Shown: one piece after another, positions 22,978 through 34,091 of the stretch
Position numbering within the stretch: the stretch's first letter is position 1
Layout of the letters: the number at the start of each line of letters is the position of its first letter
DNA from: Campanula takesimana
Taxonomy: Eukaryota > Streptophyta > Magnoliopsida > Asterales > Campanulaceae
Assembly: GCA_026119855.1 (NCBI GenBank)
Contig: JAOWBW010001459.1
Coordinates: 232,475 to 296,474 of the forward strand
DNA: 64,000 bases
Direction of reading: 5' to 3'
Translations under genes and position numbers: made by a program
Notes under the pieces: model-generated
Seen by the model: the letters and a program-made list of their open reading frames with translations, nothing else
What the model was told of the DNA's origin: nothing
Database searches by the model: none

Positions 22978-23423
22978 AGCCAAATTCGGGCCATAACATA
23001 ATAGAGCTTGTGTGCAAGTCTCCAAAGAGCTTGAGAGAGTTTTATTTTGTTCTAAGACATCCTAGATTGAAGAACAAAATAATACACAAACACAATTCCA
23101 TATAGTTCATATTGATTGTGAAAACGTGTTTCACAATTTTGGTCTAGCAACCAAGATCAAGTGTTCTTGATATTCGTTCGTGGTGTGGATACCGCTAGAG
23201 GGTGAAGCTTATAATCTTCAAAGTTCGTGTTCTTACTTTTGTGATTAAAGCTTCAAGTTCTCCACCAAGATCAAAGAGCAAATTCAAAGTCATCAAGGGT
23301 TAGTTTTTCTAGTATTCAAATTGTTGTATTTGATTTAATCATATGAATGGATCTATGGGCTTTGGGTTTCATAAAATTTTAAATGCTATTTTCCGCTGCG
23401 CATGTTACTACGAAACCCAACAG

Positions 23424-23435
23424 TGGTATCAGAGC
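23424..23435 (+). other. primer-binding site of element C (tRNA-iMet type)
   Basis: TGGTATCAGAGC lies one base after the LTR end at 23422. Confidence 0.95.
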
Positions 23436-24961
23436 CTCGTTCATGTTGATTATTTCAATACCTAGATCATGTTGTGTGTATATAAATTGTTTATGTGCCT
23501 AACATGATATGAATATTGGATATATATGTTTATGTGTTATATGATTTTATGTGGTTTATTGTTTTACAACTTTAATCGCACTATTGAATCGCACTAAAAA
23601 TTATGTTGGATTCTGAATTGTTTGATTGTTAATTTTTGATTGGATCAAAGTTTTAATAATCGGGGAAAACAATTTTGAGACAAATTTTCAAACTTTAAAA
23701 ATTCTGTCTGATGCTACTGTGCGACCGCTCAGAAAATATTGGGCGACCGCACATGTTTGGGCGATCGCACAGATTTTCGTGGGCGGCCGCACAGTTGATC
23801 AGAATCAGATTCTGGAATTTTGATGGGGTCCAACCGAATCAGTGACAATACCGTCCAGACCTGCTGATCTGGAGCGGGTTTTGGGCAGTTGGTTTTGGTG
23901 TGGATCTTGGGGTTTGACTTTCCTATTTGTTTTAGTCTTGTGATTCTAAGATTGGCTCAAGGTTTGGATGGCTAATCTACGTTCATCGAGATTGTGTTTC
24001 CCAAACTTGATCGCAATCAAAGTTTCAAAGATAAAACGAAGTTAGAATTATGAAGAGTTCATAATTGCTAAAATTGAGAAACAAAGTTCTTGATTCAATG
24101 ATTGGAGATCCATGTGGAATTGTGAATGCAATTGGCCTACGTTCAGCGAGACCATCTATTGCTTAGTTTCGGCCACATGGACTACTTTCTTGGTTTCTTG
24201 AATTAGTGCGGAATTGTGGATGCCTTATGGCTAAGTTTCGGCCGCACTTCTTGTTGTCTTGATTTGGAAGATGATAACCAAAGTTTAAAGAGTCTCATCC
24301 TCATAATTATAGAGAAACTAATGACACATAAATATTATGCTTAAATTAATGGAGATTAATTTAGTGGTTAAACTTGATGCGTAACATGTTTATATTATGT
24401 GCTCATAAATATGTTGTATGATATATGTGATGAACCTTCAAAGAAAGTTTTAAGTCTTTTATTGCCATACCATGATTAAAACACTTGTTAATACATGGGT
24501 GAATTTAATGTAGACTCGCCCTAGCGAGATGCATTGACTTTATTTATGTATGAGCAAGATAGATAATGTGGGCACGCCCTAGCGAGGCACATTAACTATA
24601 CGTTTAAAATGGTTGGACTTAATTGGGCGTCAAAACAGTTTTGAGCCTAGGCAAAGATGAGATTTAACATGCTTTTTGAAATAGGATTTCTTAAGGAATC
24701 TAATAAAATGAACTAAGAGTCATATGAGATATGATTGACAAGAGTTATCTACCTAATTAATTTGATTTTGTGTAATTCGCCTTAGCGGACTTAAAATTAA
24801 ATTAAAGCGGGATCTTAACCCACTAAAATTATATTATGCATTGGATGTATAAGAAGGTTATATAATTTAGTAGGAGTATTTTCGTTTGAAAAATACATTG
24901 TTTATTTCTTTATTGAAAATTGGTACTTATTAAATTTTGGAAATTTTGCATAATTGTAGAT
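23436..24961 (+). other. untranslated leader of element C
   Basis: This 1.5-kb stretch between PBS and gag has no convincing gene. It holds the GC inverted repeats at 23718-23794 and three small hairpins with four-base loops (24515-24528, 24571-24584, 24776-24789). The hairpins recur in element G with changed but still paired stems. Confidence 0.8.
23718..23794. repeat. leader copy of GC inverted repeats (element C)
   Basis: Four GCGACCGC, GCGATCGC or GCGGCCGC cores start at 23721/23743 and 23761/23783, again 22 bp apart within pairs. They lie about 300 bp into the leader. The same repeat type is in the LTR of this element. Confidence 0.9.
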
Positions 24962-25778
24962 AATGACTAAGAACACTCAATCAGTTTCGTTGTGATCGAT
25001 CCTTGAGAAGGATAAGCTCCAAGAGAATCGTACGAACTTTATGGATTGGATCCGTAGCCTAAGAATTGTTCTTAGGCAAGAAGATAAGTTGTACATTCTC
25101 GATGGGCCTCTTCCTGCTGAACCATAACCTACTGACCCTAGGGCAGAAAGAGACAGTTACAATAAACATCGTAATGATTCTAGAGATGTAAGCTGTCTCA
25201 TGCTTGCTACCATGTGCTCAAAACTCCAACAAAGTTTGGAACATTTGGAAGCCTATGAGATAGGCGTGGAGTTAAGAGCTATGTTTCAAGAGCAAACTAG
25301 GCAAGAGAGGTACAAGACCATTGTTGCATTCACTTCTTGCAAAATGAATGAAGGGCAACAAGTGAGTCCTCACATGCTGAAAATGAAAGGCTATGTAGAG
25401 CACCTTGAGAAACTTGGCTATCCAATCCCATTGGAGTTAGCCACGGATCTCATTCTTAATTCATTACCTAAAAGTTATAATCAGTTTGTGATGAATAATA
25501 TCATGCATGGAATGGATAAGAATCTCTCTGAGTTGCATGGGATGCTTAAAACTGCGGAGATGAAGATTGTGGAGAAAGGTTCTCCTGTGCTCTTGGTTCA
25601 TGATGGGAAGAAGGCTGGTGCCAAAGGAAAGGGTAAGGCAAAAGTTGTCAAACCCAAGATAAGCAAGGCAAAGGTTGCCAAGGCTTCTGAGGCAAAACCC
25701 GATTCACAAAAGGATGCAATCTATTTCCATTGTCAAGAAATTGGTCATTGGAAACGTAATTGCAAGGCTTTCTTGTAA
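24962..25778 (+). pseudogene. gag: gag of element C
   Basis: The ATG is at 24962, but a TGA appears near 24993, where element G has CGA (a CpG transition). A second stop (TAA) is near 25126. After these the frame is open from 25200 to 25778. It encodes the copia gag domain (YKTIVAFTSCKMNEGQQVS, LGYPIPLELATDLILNSLP) and one CCHC knuckle (CQEIGHWKRNC type, although the first Cys of the usual CFHC reads Tyr-Phe-His-Cys). It ends at a TAA where G has GAA. Gag packages the RNA. This copy is dead. Confidence 0.88.
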
Positions 25779-25781
25779 GAG

Positions 25782-26965
25782 CAAAAGAAGAAGAAGGGCA
25801 GCAAGGCTGCGTCGACTTCAGGTATCTATATGATAGATATTCTCCTTTCTACCACTGATTCTTGGGTATTGGATACCGGATGTGGTTCTCATATTTGTTT
25901 AAATGTGCAGGGACTAAAGAATAGGAGACTACTTAAAGAGTGTGAAGTAGACCTACGCGTGGGGAATGGAGCAAGAGTTGCTGCTTTAGCCGTAGGGACT
26001 TATGAAGTCACTTTACCTTCCGGATTAATTCTTGTTGTGAACAATTGTTATTATGTTCCGGATTTAAGTAGAAATATTATTTCAATTTCTTGTTTGGATA
26101 ATGAAGGTTTTAAGTTTCTTATTGAGAATAAGAAATTTTCTCTTTATTTAAATGACGTGCTTTATGGTATTGCTAATTCATTTAATGGACTTTATGTCTT
26201 GAATGTCAAGAATGAAAATAATAACAATGTCTATCATATAAATAAGAAATCTAAACCTAATGATGTAAATCATACTTATTTGTGGCATTTCCGTCTTGGT
26301 CATATCAATGAGAAGCGTATCTCAAAACTCCATGGAGACGGACTTTTGGGTTCATGTGACTTTGAGTCATATGATACTTGTGAGTCGTGTCTTCTTGGAA
26401 AAATGACTAAGACACCTTTTACCAAGTTAGGTGAAAGGGCAAGCGACTTATTGGGGTTGATACATTCCGATGTATGCGGACCATTAAGTAGCAATGCTAG
26501 GGGAGGATTTCAATACCTCATAACCTTCACTGATGATTATAGTAGATTTGGGTATGTTTACCTAATGAAACATAAAAATTAAGCATTTGAGATATTTAGA
26601 ATATTTCAAAATGAAGTAGAAAAATAACTTGGCAAAAGTATTAAGGCACTTCGATCAGATCGAGGTGGAGAATACTTGGGTCATGAATTTGATGATCATC
26701 TAAAGAATTGTGGAATTATTTCACAATTGACTCCACCAGGAACACCACAATGGAATGGTGTGTCCGAAAGGAGAAATCGGACTTTGTTAGACATGGTTCG
26801 ATCAATGATGAGTCAAGTTGATCTTCCAATATCCTTTTGGGGTCACTCCCTAGAAACCCCTGCTTTCACACTAAATCAAGTTCCAACTAAATCGGTTCCA
26901 AAGACTCCATATGAGATGTGGAGCGGAAAGAAACCTAGTTTGTCTTTCATGAGGATTTGGGGTTG
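25782..26965 (+). pseudogene. pol: pol start of element C (protease, GAG-pre-integrase, integrase)
   Basis: Protease shows WVLDTGCGSHIC (catalytic Asp present). GAG-pre-integrase has HLWHFRLGHINEKRISKL-like sequence and CESCLLGKMTKTPF. The integrase core has SDVCGPL, DDYSRFGYVY, SDRGGEY and PQWNGVSERRNRTLLDMVRS. In-frame stops are at about 26581 and 26624. The reading ends at RIWGC, where the LTR of element E starts at 26966. RT and RNase H are absent. Confidence 0.9.
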
Positions 26966-27218
26966 TGTTAGTACCCGATCTGAAAATGAGTTTATTAGGG
27001 CTTTCCCACATATACAAGGACATTATAGGGATTAGAAACCTTGCAAAAGACTTGTCCCGGATTCCCAAAATATAGCTCATTATTTTAGGAATATCTAGAA
27101 TGACTTAAATTACAGTCGGCACGAAAACAGTCATAACTTTTGACTCCGGATGAATTACGGAACGCACCGCATATCAAATCGAACGCGAGAGAAAGAAGAA
27201 CAAGGAAAAAATGACCTT

Positions 27219-27362
27219 GGCCACGCGGCCACATACCTCCATGGCCAGGCGGCCATGTTTGTCCTTGGCCACGCGGCCATCTTTGCTTCTGACGCGTTTT
27301 CCAGTTACCAAACTTGCCAAATCTTGATTTCCACGCCAAGAAACAACCTTGGCCATGCGTCC
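27219..27362. repeat. GGCC-armed inverted repeats (family E LTR)
   Basis: GGCCACGCGGCC or variants start at 27219, 27243 and 27267, exactly 24 bp apart. Weaker copies are at about 27328 and 27351. These differ from the other families in lacking the CG-NN-CG core. Confidence 0.88.
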
Positions 27363-27384
27363 ATGTTTGCCCTACTCACAAAAA

Positions 27385-27394
27385 CTATATATAG
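27385..27394 (+). promoter_or_regulatory. TATA box of LTR E
   Basis: CTATATATAG lies about 22 bp after the last inverted repeat of the LTR. Confidence 0.6.
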
Positions 27395-28381
27395 GAGTTC
27401 TCCCCTCCTCAAAAAGGTGACCAATTATCATTCTGCGAGTTCCTAACTCAAAACCTCTCTAAAACTCTCCAAAAACACTCTCAAGAATCCCAAGAAGATC
27501 CAAGGTTATTTCTTGCCAACAAAGGTAAGTTTTCTAACTTTTTCTTCATGTTCTTGCATTATTTTTAATGTAGATCTTTAATATTCATATTCTTAATATG
27601 TTTATTCATGTGTTTTTCATAATATTCATACTCTTAATATGTTTATTCATGTGTTCTTCATAATATTCATGTTCTTGGATGTTTATTCATAGTTTCTTCA
27701 TATGCTTTGCATGTTCATTCATATGTTCTTCATATGTTCATCGTGTTCATAGATTAAAACCTTATTTATGCTATATTTAGGGTTGCGATCTTCATGTTTG
27801 CATGTTATTTCATAGCCGATGATGATCTAAGGTTCATCAACCCAAGGATGATCTAGGAACTATTTCTAAACCCTAAACTTTAGGTAATTACTTCCATGAT
27901 CAATAATCCTCCCATGATGAATGTGATGAATGTTCATTGAGATCTCATTGATGGCATAGTCATTATTATAGGATGTGATCATCCTGAATGTTTCTTTATC
28001 CTCCCTCTTCATTATGCATGATCCCTATTCTCTCTCCACATTCTAATTATGTGCGAACTACGCTGACCTGAGCTTCTCACATTGAGAGGAACGTAGGCAA
28101 TCTTCGGATCCGGTCTAAATCACTAACATACTACTAACACATTCATCATGATAGAAAGACCGATCAATTCGGGCAATAGGAGTGATAACGTTCAATATTC
28201 TTCTCTTGTTGTAATTTGACCCCCGAACCCACTAAAAATGCTTTTTTCAATGTTTTGGCTTTAATTAAAACGGCGTGGCGACTCTCATATTTTTAATGTC
28301 GTTAAAAATATTCCTTTTGTAAATAAAAATAATGACAAGATACTTCCCATGCGTCGCTTCATCGGAAAGGGGTATTCACAG

Positions 28382-28399
28382 TGACGACTCCGCTGGGGA
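28382..28399 (+). other. primer-binding site of element E (tRNA-Arg type)
   Basis: TGACGACTCCGCTGGGGA differs by one base from TGGCGACTCCGCTGGGGA, the Arg-type PBS I associate with Tat/Ogre elements. It lies one base after the LTR end. Confidence 0.85.
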
Positions 28400-28455
28400 C
28401 TGCTTTGAAACTTTTTCAAACTTAGTGGGTCTAACTTTCGTCACATCATGATGCT

Positions 28456-28560
28456 TGCCATGTTTACACATGCACACACCTGCCGTGTTTACACATGCAC
28501 ACACCTGCCGTGTTTACACATGCACACACCTGCCATGTTTTCACATGCACACATGCCATG
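28456..28560. repeat. 25-bp tandem repeat in leader of E
   Basis: Three consecutive 25-bp units start at 28456, 28481 and 28506 (TGCCRTGTTTACACATGCAC plus CACC). Shorter degenerate units follow to about 28570. The Cys/His-rich peptide this could encode is a by-product of the repeat. Confidence 0.9.
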
Positions 28561-29189
28561 TTTTCACGTGCCCCCTACAGTTAAGCCATGTTTACACATG
28601 CACCCGCGCACTCCGCCATGTTAATACTTGTACCTTGTACCTTGTACCATGTACCCTTGTTATTTTCATCTTAGTATTAGGGTCAAACAAAACCTTGTTA
28701 TGCTCCCTTGTACATTATTTTCCTTCTCCTACATTGCATTGCATAGCATCATTCAAACATTCAAAGCTTTCCTCTTTTCTCCCTAAAAAGAATTAGTTTC
28801 TTGCCACACACTACCACTAGTCCGTGTCTGCACTGCACAGGTCCCCATTACCCGGAGTATTCGATGTGCAGGAATTTGTGCGCTACTGCCGCCCTCTTTT
28901 CGAGTCACTCGTCTACTCCACTCACCGTGTACGTTCCGCGAGCGGTGGGAACCTTTATCCTACCCGTGTCAACCCACACGTAGAGATTAGGACACTCCTT
29001 GGACCAACCATTTAGGATGTAAATAAATGCAAAACTTTTCGCAAAATAAAATGTGCATTGCATCTAGGCGACCTCTAAGGTCCATCGCTCACACCTTGGG
29101 CCATCTATCGAAATTCCTCATCTTGGCCTATCTAGGTTACCTACCCATCATTGCGATCCATTCGGGTCTACCCTTCATCTTGAACCGCT

Positions 29190-30390
29190 TTGGTCAAAAT
29201 CCCACCAACCTTTGACCCCCTGGGTCAACCTTATCACCTTTGACCCCTAGGTCAAACATTATCATCTTTGACCTCTTAGGTCTACCATTGACCCTTAGGT
29301 CAACCTTTAACCCCCTAGGTCAACCTTATCCGCCTTCGACCTCTTAGGTCAAACCTTGGACCCCTTAGGTCAACTTTATCACCCCTCGACCTTTGACCCC
29401 TTAGGTCAACCTCATCCGCCTTTGACCTCTTAGGTCAACCCTTGACCTCCTAGGTTAACCTTACCACCTTTGACCTCTTAGGTCTACCCTTGACCCCCTA
29501 GGTCAACCTTATGCGCCTTCGACCTCTTAGGTCAAACCTTGGACCCCTTAGGTCAACTTTATCACCCCTCGACCTCTTAGGTCAACCTTTGACCTCTTAG
29601 GTCTACCCTTGACCCCTAGGTCAACCTTTGAACCCCTAGGTCAAACTTATCCACCTTTGACCTCTTAGGTCAACCTTTGACTCCCTTAGTCAACCCAATC
29701 ACCTTTGACCTCTTAGGTCAACCTTTGACCCATAGGTCAACCTTATCCGCTTTTGACCTCTTAGGTCAATCTTTGATTCCATAGATGAACCCAATTACCT
29801 TTGACCTCCCGCTTAGGTCAAACCGTTATCTTGACCCACCTAGGTCATTATTTGACCCACCGTTGTCCAGACCAACCTAGGTCAACCCATCTCGACCCGT
29901 TTGGGTCCGCACACCATCCTCGAGCCATCTAGGTCAACTTGTCTGTCTTAGGATTAAAACTACCCCTTCACCTTTAACCCGTCGAGGTCAACCCTTGACC
30001 CTCTTAGGTCAATTTACCTATCTTAGATCCATCTAGGTCAATCTCCAACCTCCCTTAGTCAACCAACCCGAATAGGTTAGCCTACTCGCTTTTGACCCGC
30101 CTAGGTCAATCCATGTCTATCCCGCTTATATCATTCCATAGGCAACCCGCTACAACCCGCTATCTGGATCCATTCAACATATAGGTCAATCCAACCCTTT
30201 CCCAATTAGGTCGACCTATCCTTTACCCATCTAGGTCAACCCACCATCATCGATGCGATCTTCCTTGACCCACCTCTCGGCTTATTTAGATCAAACCTTA
30301 AGTCAAACCTTGCCCGACTCCTATAGGTCTTCCTCACCCATGCTTGACCAAGGACCGAGTCATCTCCCTCCTCTTGACCCCTATGGTCAT
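29190..30390. repeat. TTGACC/GGTCAA array in leader of E
   Basis: About 50 copies (counted by eye) of TTGACC or its complement GGTCAA occur in 1.2 kb, often as TTGACCYCTTAGGTCAACC. The repeats are regular from about 29200 to 29850 and then more diverged. TTGACC fits the W-box core bound by WRKY factors. No stable reading frame runs through it. Confidence 0.9.
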
Positions 30391-30654
30391 CTCTCACCTC
30401 TTTTTAAAAGTCTAACTTGATTCGAACTACGGCGACCTGAGCCTCTTATTGTGTGGGACCTCTCTCTTATGGTAAGGGGAACATAGGCAACTTCGGCCCG
30501 GTCAAACTTTCAAATTCTTGTCAAAAATGCATTTCAAAGTGTGGAGACCGAATCTTTTCCAAAAGTGATCTTATAACGATGCCTTGTCATTAGTTATAAA
30601 TCTAAGCTCAATTCAAAGACATAATTCCCCCACAACTATTCTAGATCCTGCATC

Positions 30655-31227
30655 ATGTCTGTTGAAAGGAACATCGAAGTTGCAAATGAAGCTATTACCC
30701 AAGGTCTCGAGACAACTCTCCACACCAATACTGATCTCAATGAGCAAGCGCTCCATTTCGAGACCATCCTCAACGAGCAAGCAACCCTCTTCCGGACCGC
30801 TCTCGACGAACAAGAAGCCTACTTTGAGACTGTCCTCCTCAAGCAAGTCGACCGCTTTCAAAAAGAGATGTGCAAGGCTCTAAAGGACACCGAGAAGCGC
30901 CTTCACTCTGATATTTATTGCATTTATGATTACCTCGGCCGAGTTCTCCCTCTTGCTCAATTTCAACACCCGTACGCTCCTCAAATGTATGGGCCATCAC
31001 AGATTTCCCCCGTTGGGATGCCTCCTAAGACTACTCATCAACGACAGGTACCGGTACCTAAACCACCCTCAAAGACAGTTCGGAAGGACGAACGCGAGTA
31101 CAATGACTTGGGTATGCCGTTAGCCAAACTCTTCAAAAGTCTAGTTCAAGCCGGCAAGTTGTCTCCTTTGTTCAACTATGAACCAAGTAGGGTGAAGCAA
31201 GGTCGAGTGGAGCTTGAAACTTCCTAG
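30655..31227 (+). pseudogene. gag: gag-like ORF of element E, 190 residues
   Basis: The ORF has an ATG start, an N-terminal heptad-like region rich in Glu/Gln/Leu (about residues 10-85, likely coiled coil), a Pro/Gln-rich centre, and a C-terminal YNDLGMPLAKLFKSLVQAGK stretch. That last stretch resembles the tail of Tat-lineage gag. The capsid-like centre is missing. A matching capsid-like segment is found at 33107-33352, past the F insertion, in an order that suggests deletion or rearrangement. The assignment is by position (after LTR, PBS and leader) and weak similarity. Confidence 0.55.
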
Positions 31228-31834
31228 GACGGGCCTCGACGGGTTTGGGGTTGGACTTGTGCGACTCGATAGTGAGCAGTTGATAAGAATTGTGCACGTA
31301 GTGTGAGGTCTAACAAGTGACAAAATATTTTTTAAAGGAAATAAAAAAAACAAATAAGCACGTAATTTACAACTTTCGAATCACCCGTGTGACCGATAAA
31401 AATGAACAGGAAATAAAAGCTGTTCTGTGCAGGCCCGGTGCCCACACACTGTCAAAACTGTCCATTCTGTTCACTGCTCTGTTTTGGAGAATTTTCTAGA
31501 CGCGCGCGCTTTGGGTTTTGAGGATGGGAGGCGCGCGCCTTAGGCACTAGAGGGCAGAGGCGCCCGCTTCTGGGCAGTACCTGCAAATCAGTGGGGTCAA
31601 GGGATTGTCTTGACCCTAAATTATAGAACTTTTCCCCTGCAGACATTGTTAGCACAGAAACATGGAATTTGAAGGACGAGATGGGAGGCGGGCGATTCTG
31701 GTTCAAAGGGTCGGACGCGCGCGCGTTAGGCCAAGACGGCCGAAGGCGCGCGCTTCCTACCCTTTTTACCAGAATGCCCAGAAAACAGAATAAAAGAACA
31801 CAAAAAGATGAAAACGCAAGTTTAACCCTCTATA
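31228..31834 (-). other. probable leader of reverse Tat-like element F
   Basis: There is no gene. It lies just inside the F PBS and contains two triplets of GC inverted repeats with 29-bp spacing (cores at 31502/31531/31560 and 31688/31717/31746). The left boundary with element E is not visible. Confidence 0.55.
31499..31757. repeat. GC inverted repeats in leader of F
   Basis: Eight-base cores (GCGCGCGC, GCGCCCGC, GCGGGCGA) start at 31502, 31531, 31560 and at 31688, 31717, 31746. Every step within a triplet is 29 bp. The core fits CG-NN-CG. Confidence 0.88.
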
Positions 31835-31852
31835 TCCCCAGCGGAGTCGCCA
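31835..31852 (-). other. primer-binding site of element F (tRNA-Arg type)
   Basis: On the minus strand this is TGGCGACTCCGCTGGGGA. It stands one base from the LTR end at 31854. Confidence 0.9.
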
Positions 31853-32597
31853 CTTTAGATACCCCAGGGGACCACGGCTTGGCTAGAGCGCGTGAATTAT
31901 CCTAAGATGTCTACTTGATTTTAAGAGTCCCCACCTATGTTTTAGAGGAACATAAGAAAAACCTAAAAAGAGCCAATTTTATATACAAAACCAGAGATTC
32001 GGGAAAATATGGGTTCGGGGGTTAGGTGACGGAGTGGGAAGTACTTAAACACCCACTCCGCCCCGCTTACGCGGGTCTTGCTACTTTTGGTGTTCTAATG
32101 CTAAATGTCCTTCAATTTAATGATAAGAGAAATGTGCTAACAATTATAATGAAAAGAAAGGGGAAATTTATAGAGGAAAAATAAAGGAGAATTGCTTATT
32201 TATTGATTTATACTAAAGATTACATGTCGAATTATTGCTAGATAATTACATTAAGAAATGAGAATGTAAATTAAAGTGGAATTAAAATGTTGGGATGTAA
32301 CCTTGACCAAACTTCAATAGTGAAGTGGTCTTTTGGTTGTATCCCTTTTTATGGAGATTGCATACACATTAGAGATGAAGAAAGTAATTTAAAAGGTTTT
32401 TTGTTTAAAAGTGATAAAGAGAGAATATAAGATAAAACAAGAATTTAGAAGAAGAAGATGGACATTGTACCTTGTGCTTGCAAGAGGAAGGACCAAACTT
32501 TGTGTATAATGACTACCTTTGAAAATGGACTTTTGTGTGTTTAGAGTGTTTTTGACTCAAGAACCCTTCCTCCTTTTTCCATGGTGGAATGAAGAGG

Positions 32598-32607
32598 TAT
32601 TTATAGG
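32598..32607 (-). promoter_or_regulatory. TATA box of LTR F
   Basis: On the minus strand this is CCTATAAATA, downstream of the GC inverted repeats. Confidence 0.6.
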
Positions 32608-32730
32608 TGTTAGGGAAGTTTTTTTGGTCACAAAGATGGCCCTTCCCCGGATCAAGCCAAGGCATAATGGCCTCGGGGGTTACAAATCAGAAAATGAGGG
32701 AAATTTGGCCAAATCTGAGATTCTGGAAGC

Positions 32731-32808
32731 GGGAAGCGCGCGCTTCCCACCCCCTCCCCATGGGAGGAGCACGCCTCCCACAAAGGAGGGCAGAGGCGTT
32801 CGCATCCC
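32731..32808. repeat. GC inverted repeats of LTR F
   Basis: A perfect 18-bp palindrome GGGAAGCGCGCGCTTCCC (32731-32748) is followed by TGGGAGGAGCACGCCTCCCA (32761-32780) and a weaker unit with core GCGTTCGC (32796). The same arms occur in the F leader. Confidence 0.9.
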
Positions 32809-33106
32809 AGCTTCAGGAAATTCATATTTTAGCCCACATGTTAACCACGTTATGCAGTTAAGCCCCAAAACTAACGGAATTAGTCCAAAAACTTAACGAA
32901 CATCACGAAAGTCAATGAAAATAAATGAAACAAAGACTCAAGGTTGACTTTGCCACTTAGTCAAATCCAAGACTTAACGGAGTAAGTCAGGAACTTAACG
33001 GAATGTAATGAAAGTTAACGAAAAGTAACAAAACTTAACAGAAAAGAGGAAGACAAAGAATGTGTATGCAATCGGGACATGAGAGGTCCAAGGCGGGGTG
33101 TCTACA

Positions 33107-33352
33107 CTTCTACAAGAGGTGGAACCACACGTTAGCAAAAGTTCAATACCTTCCTAAGGCAAAGGAACAAAAGAAAATCTTCTTCAAATGCTTATTGCCC
33201 GAGCTTAGGGTTGCGATTGGTAATGGTTACTTCCCCGATCTGCGGGAAATGGTTGATGCTGGGGTCAGACACGAAGCCGGCATTACTGGTGTTGTTAAAG
33301 AAACTGCCAAAATAGGAAACTCTTACTTCCGCTACAAAGCTCCGACAAGTAC
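33107..33352 (+). pseudogene. gag: gag capsid-like fragment of element E
   Basis: The frame encodes FYKRWNHTLAKVQYLPKAKE, then ELRVAIGNGYFPDLREMVDAG, which resembles the retrotransposon gag domain of Tat-type elements (RW...A.VQ.L...E...F...L). It starts right after the F LTR and ends where LTR D begins at 33353. It is a fragment only. Confidence 0.6.
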
Positions 33353-34091
33353 TGTAACACCCATCGAATTTATTGTTAAATATTTGACATATTTGTTAAA
33401 TTCTTGAACTTGCAGATTATGTGCTAGTTTTATTTGGGTTAATTTATTAACTGCTTTAGAATATTAAGGTGGTTAAATGTCTAGTTTTGACTTTTGGGTC
33501 ATTTATGAAAATTTGACTTTAGGGGCCTTTTTGTTAAAAGTGAAACTTGTGGGACCTAAGTGCAATTCTTTGAAAGTTTTAAGTATATCAACTTGTTTGG
33601 TTTGCTGAAGAAAGTGTTTCTCCCCAAATTCTCTGTACGTTCTCTCTGTTCTAAACCTAGGGTTAAAAGTTTTCCCTATTCTCGACTCATCGAGTTTAAT
33701 TATCTCTCCGTTCTTGATTCTGATCCCGGATTAATATTCGTGGCGTTGAATAAAGCGTTCCAGGACGAACAGAAATAATTTTGGGTCAACTTGAATTTTG
33801 ACTAGGTAAGTTATTAGCTTCCCCTTACTTGTAATAACATGCATAAGTGTTGTTCTCGATACTTGTGAATGTTAATTTCGTGTTTGGGATGATTTTTGGG
33901 ATACTTGTAATTGTGGGACAAAGGGAGTAAAATTCTTCTGTGAAAGGGAATAATTAGAAATGAAAGTAATGGTTTTGGAACTTGTATGCACTCTTTAGTA
34001 TTGTTAAATGTTAGTAAAAGTTACTCCTACGTTTTGGGACGGAAAATTTCTTAACCTGAGAAAGGAATAAAAATTTCGCATTTTGGTACCT

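Larger units (their letters stand above)
21009..23422 (+). repeat. 5' LTR of element C
   Basis: It begins TGTTGGTAGTGGTGCCC and ends GAAACCCAACA, as do the element G LTRs (about 1.5 kb). The extra length is a 916-bp MULE with its 10-bp TSD. Paired GC inverted repeats (22771-22879) lie about 90-200 bp upstream of a TATA box (22968-22977). Confidence 0.93.
21009..26965 (+). mobile_element. Ty1/copia element C, 3'-truncated by element E
   Basis: The plus-strand element has a 2414-bp 5' LTR (enlarged by a MULE), an iMet PBS, a 1.5-kb leader, gag, protease and integrase. It stops in integrase at 26965 where the LTR of element E begins. The RT, RNase H and 3' LTR are not in the window. It is closely related to element G (48453-63993) in LTR, leader and coding sequence. 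Confidence 0.9.
26966..28380 (+). repeat. 5' LTR of Tat/Ogre-like gypsy element E
   Basis: It begins TGTTAGTACCC and ends GGGGTATTCACA, so the termini are near-inverted. It cuts the integrase of element C. It is followed at once by an Arg-tRNA-type PBS. It contains spaced GGCC-armed inverted repeats (27219-27362) just upstream of a TATA box (27385-27394), and an ACCTGAGC...GGAACGTAGGCAA block (28066-28100) that is echoed in the leader (30433-30490). No gene is seen. Confidence 0.85.
31854..33106 (-). repeat. 5' LTR of Tat/Ogre-like element F (1253 bp)
   Basis: On the minus strand it starts TGTAGACACCCC at 33106 and ends GGGGTATCTAAA at 31854. The last bases should be CA, so the terminus looks mutated. 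It carries GC inverted repeats (32731-32808) about 125-200 bp upstream, on the minus strand, of a TATA box (32598-32607). The short Arg/Pro ORFs in it are not genes. It splits gag-like sequence of element E. Confidence 0.75.

Noticed and set aside
23424..23435. Possible tRNA-Met gene at PBS sites
   Set aside because: Only the 12-base primer complement is present, without tRNA arms.
28455..28796. Cys/His-rich ORF that looks metal-binding
   Set aside because: The pattern comes from the 25-bp tandem repeat read in one frame.
33060..33106. Start of a 115-codon ORF crossing the F LTR end
   Set aside because: The first 15 codons belong to the LTR; only the part after 33106 is gag-like.
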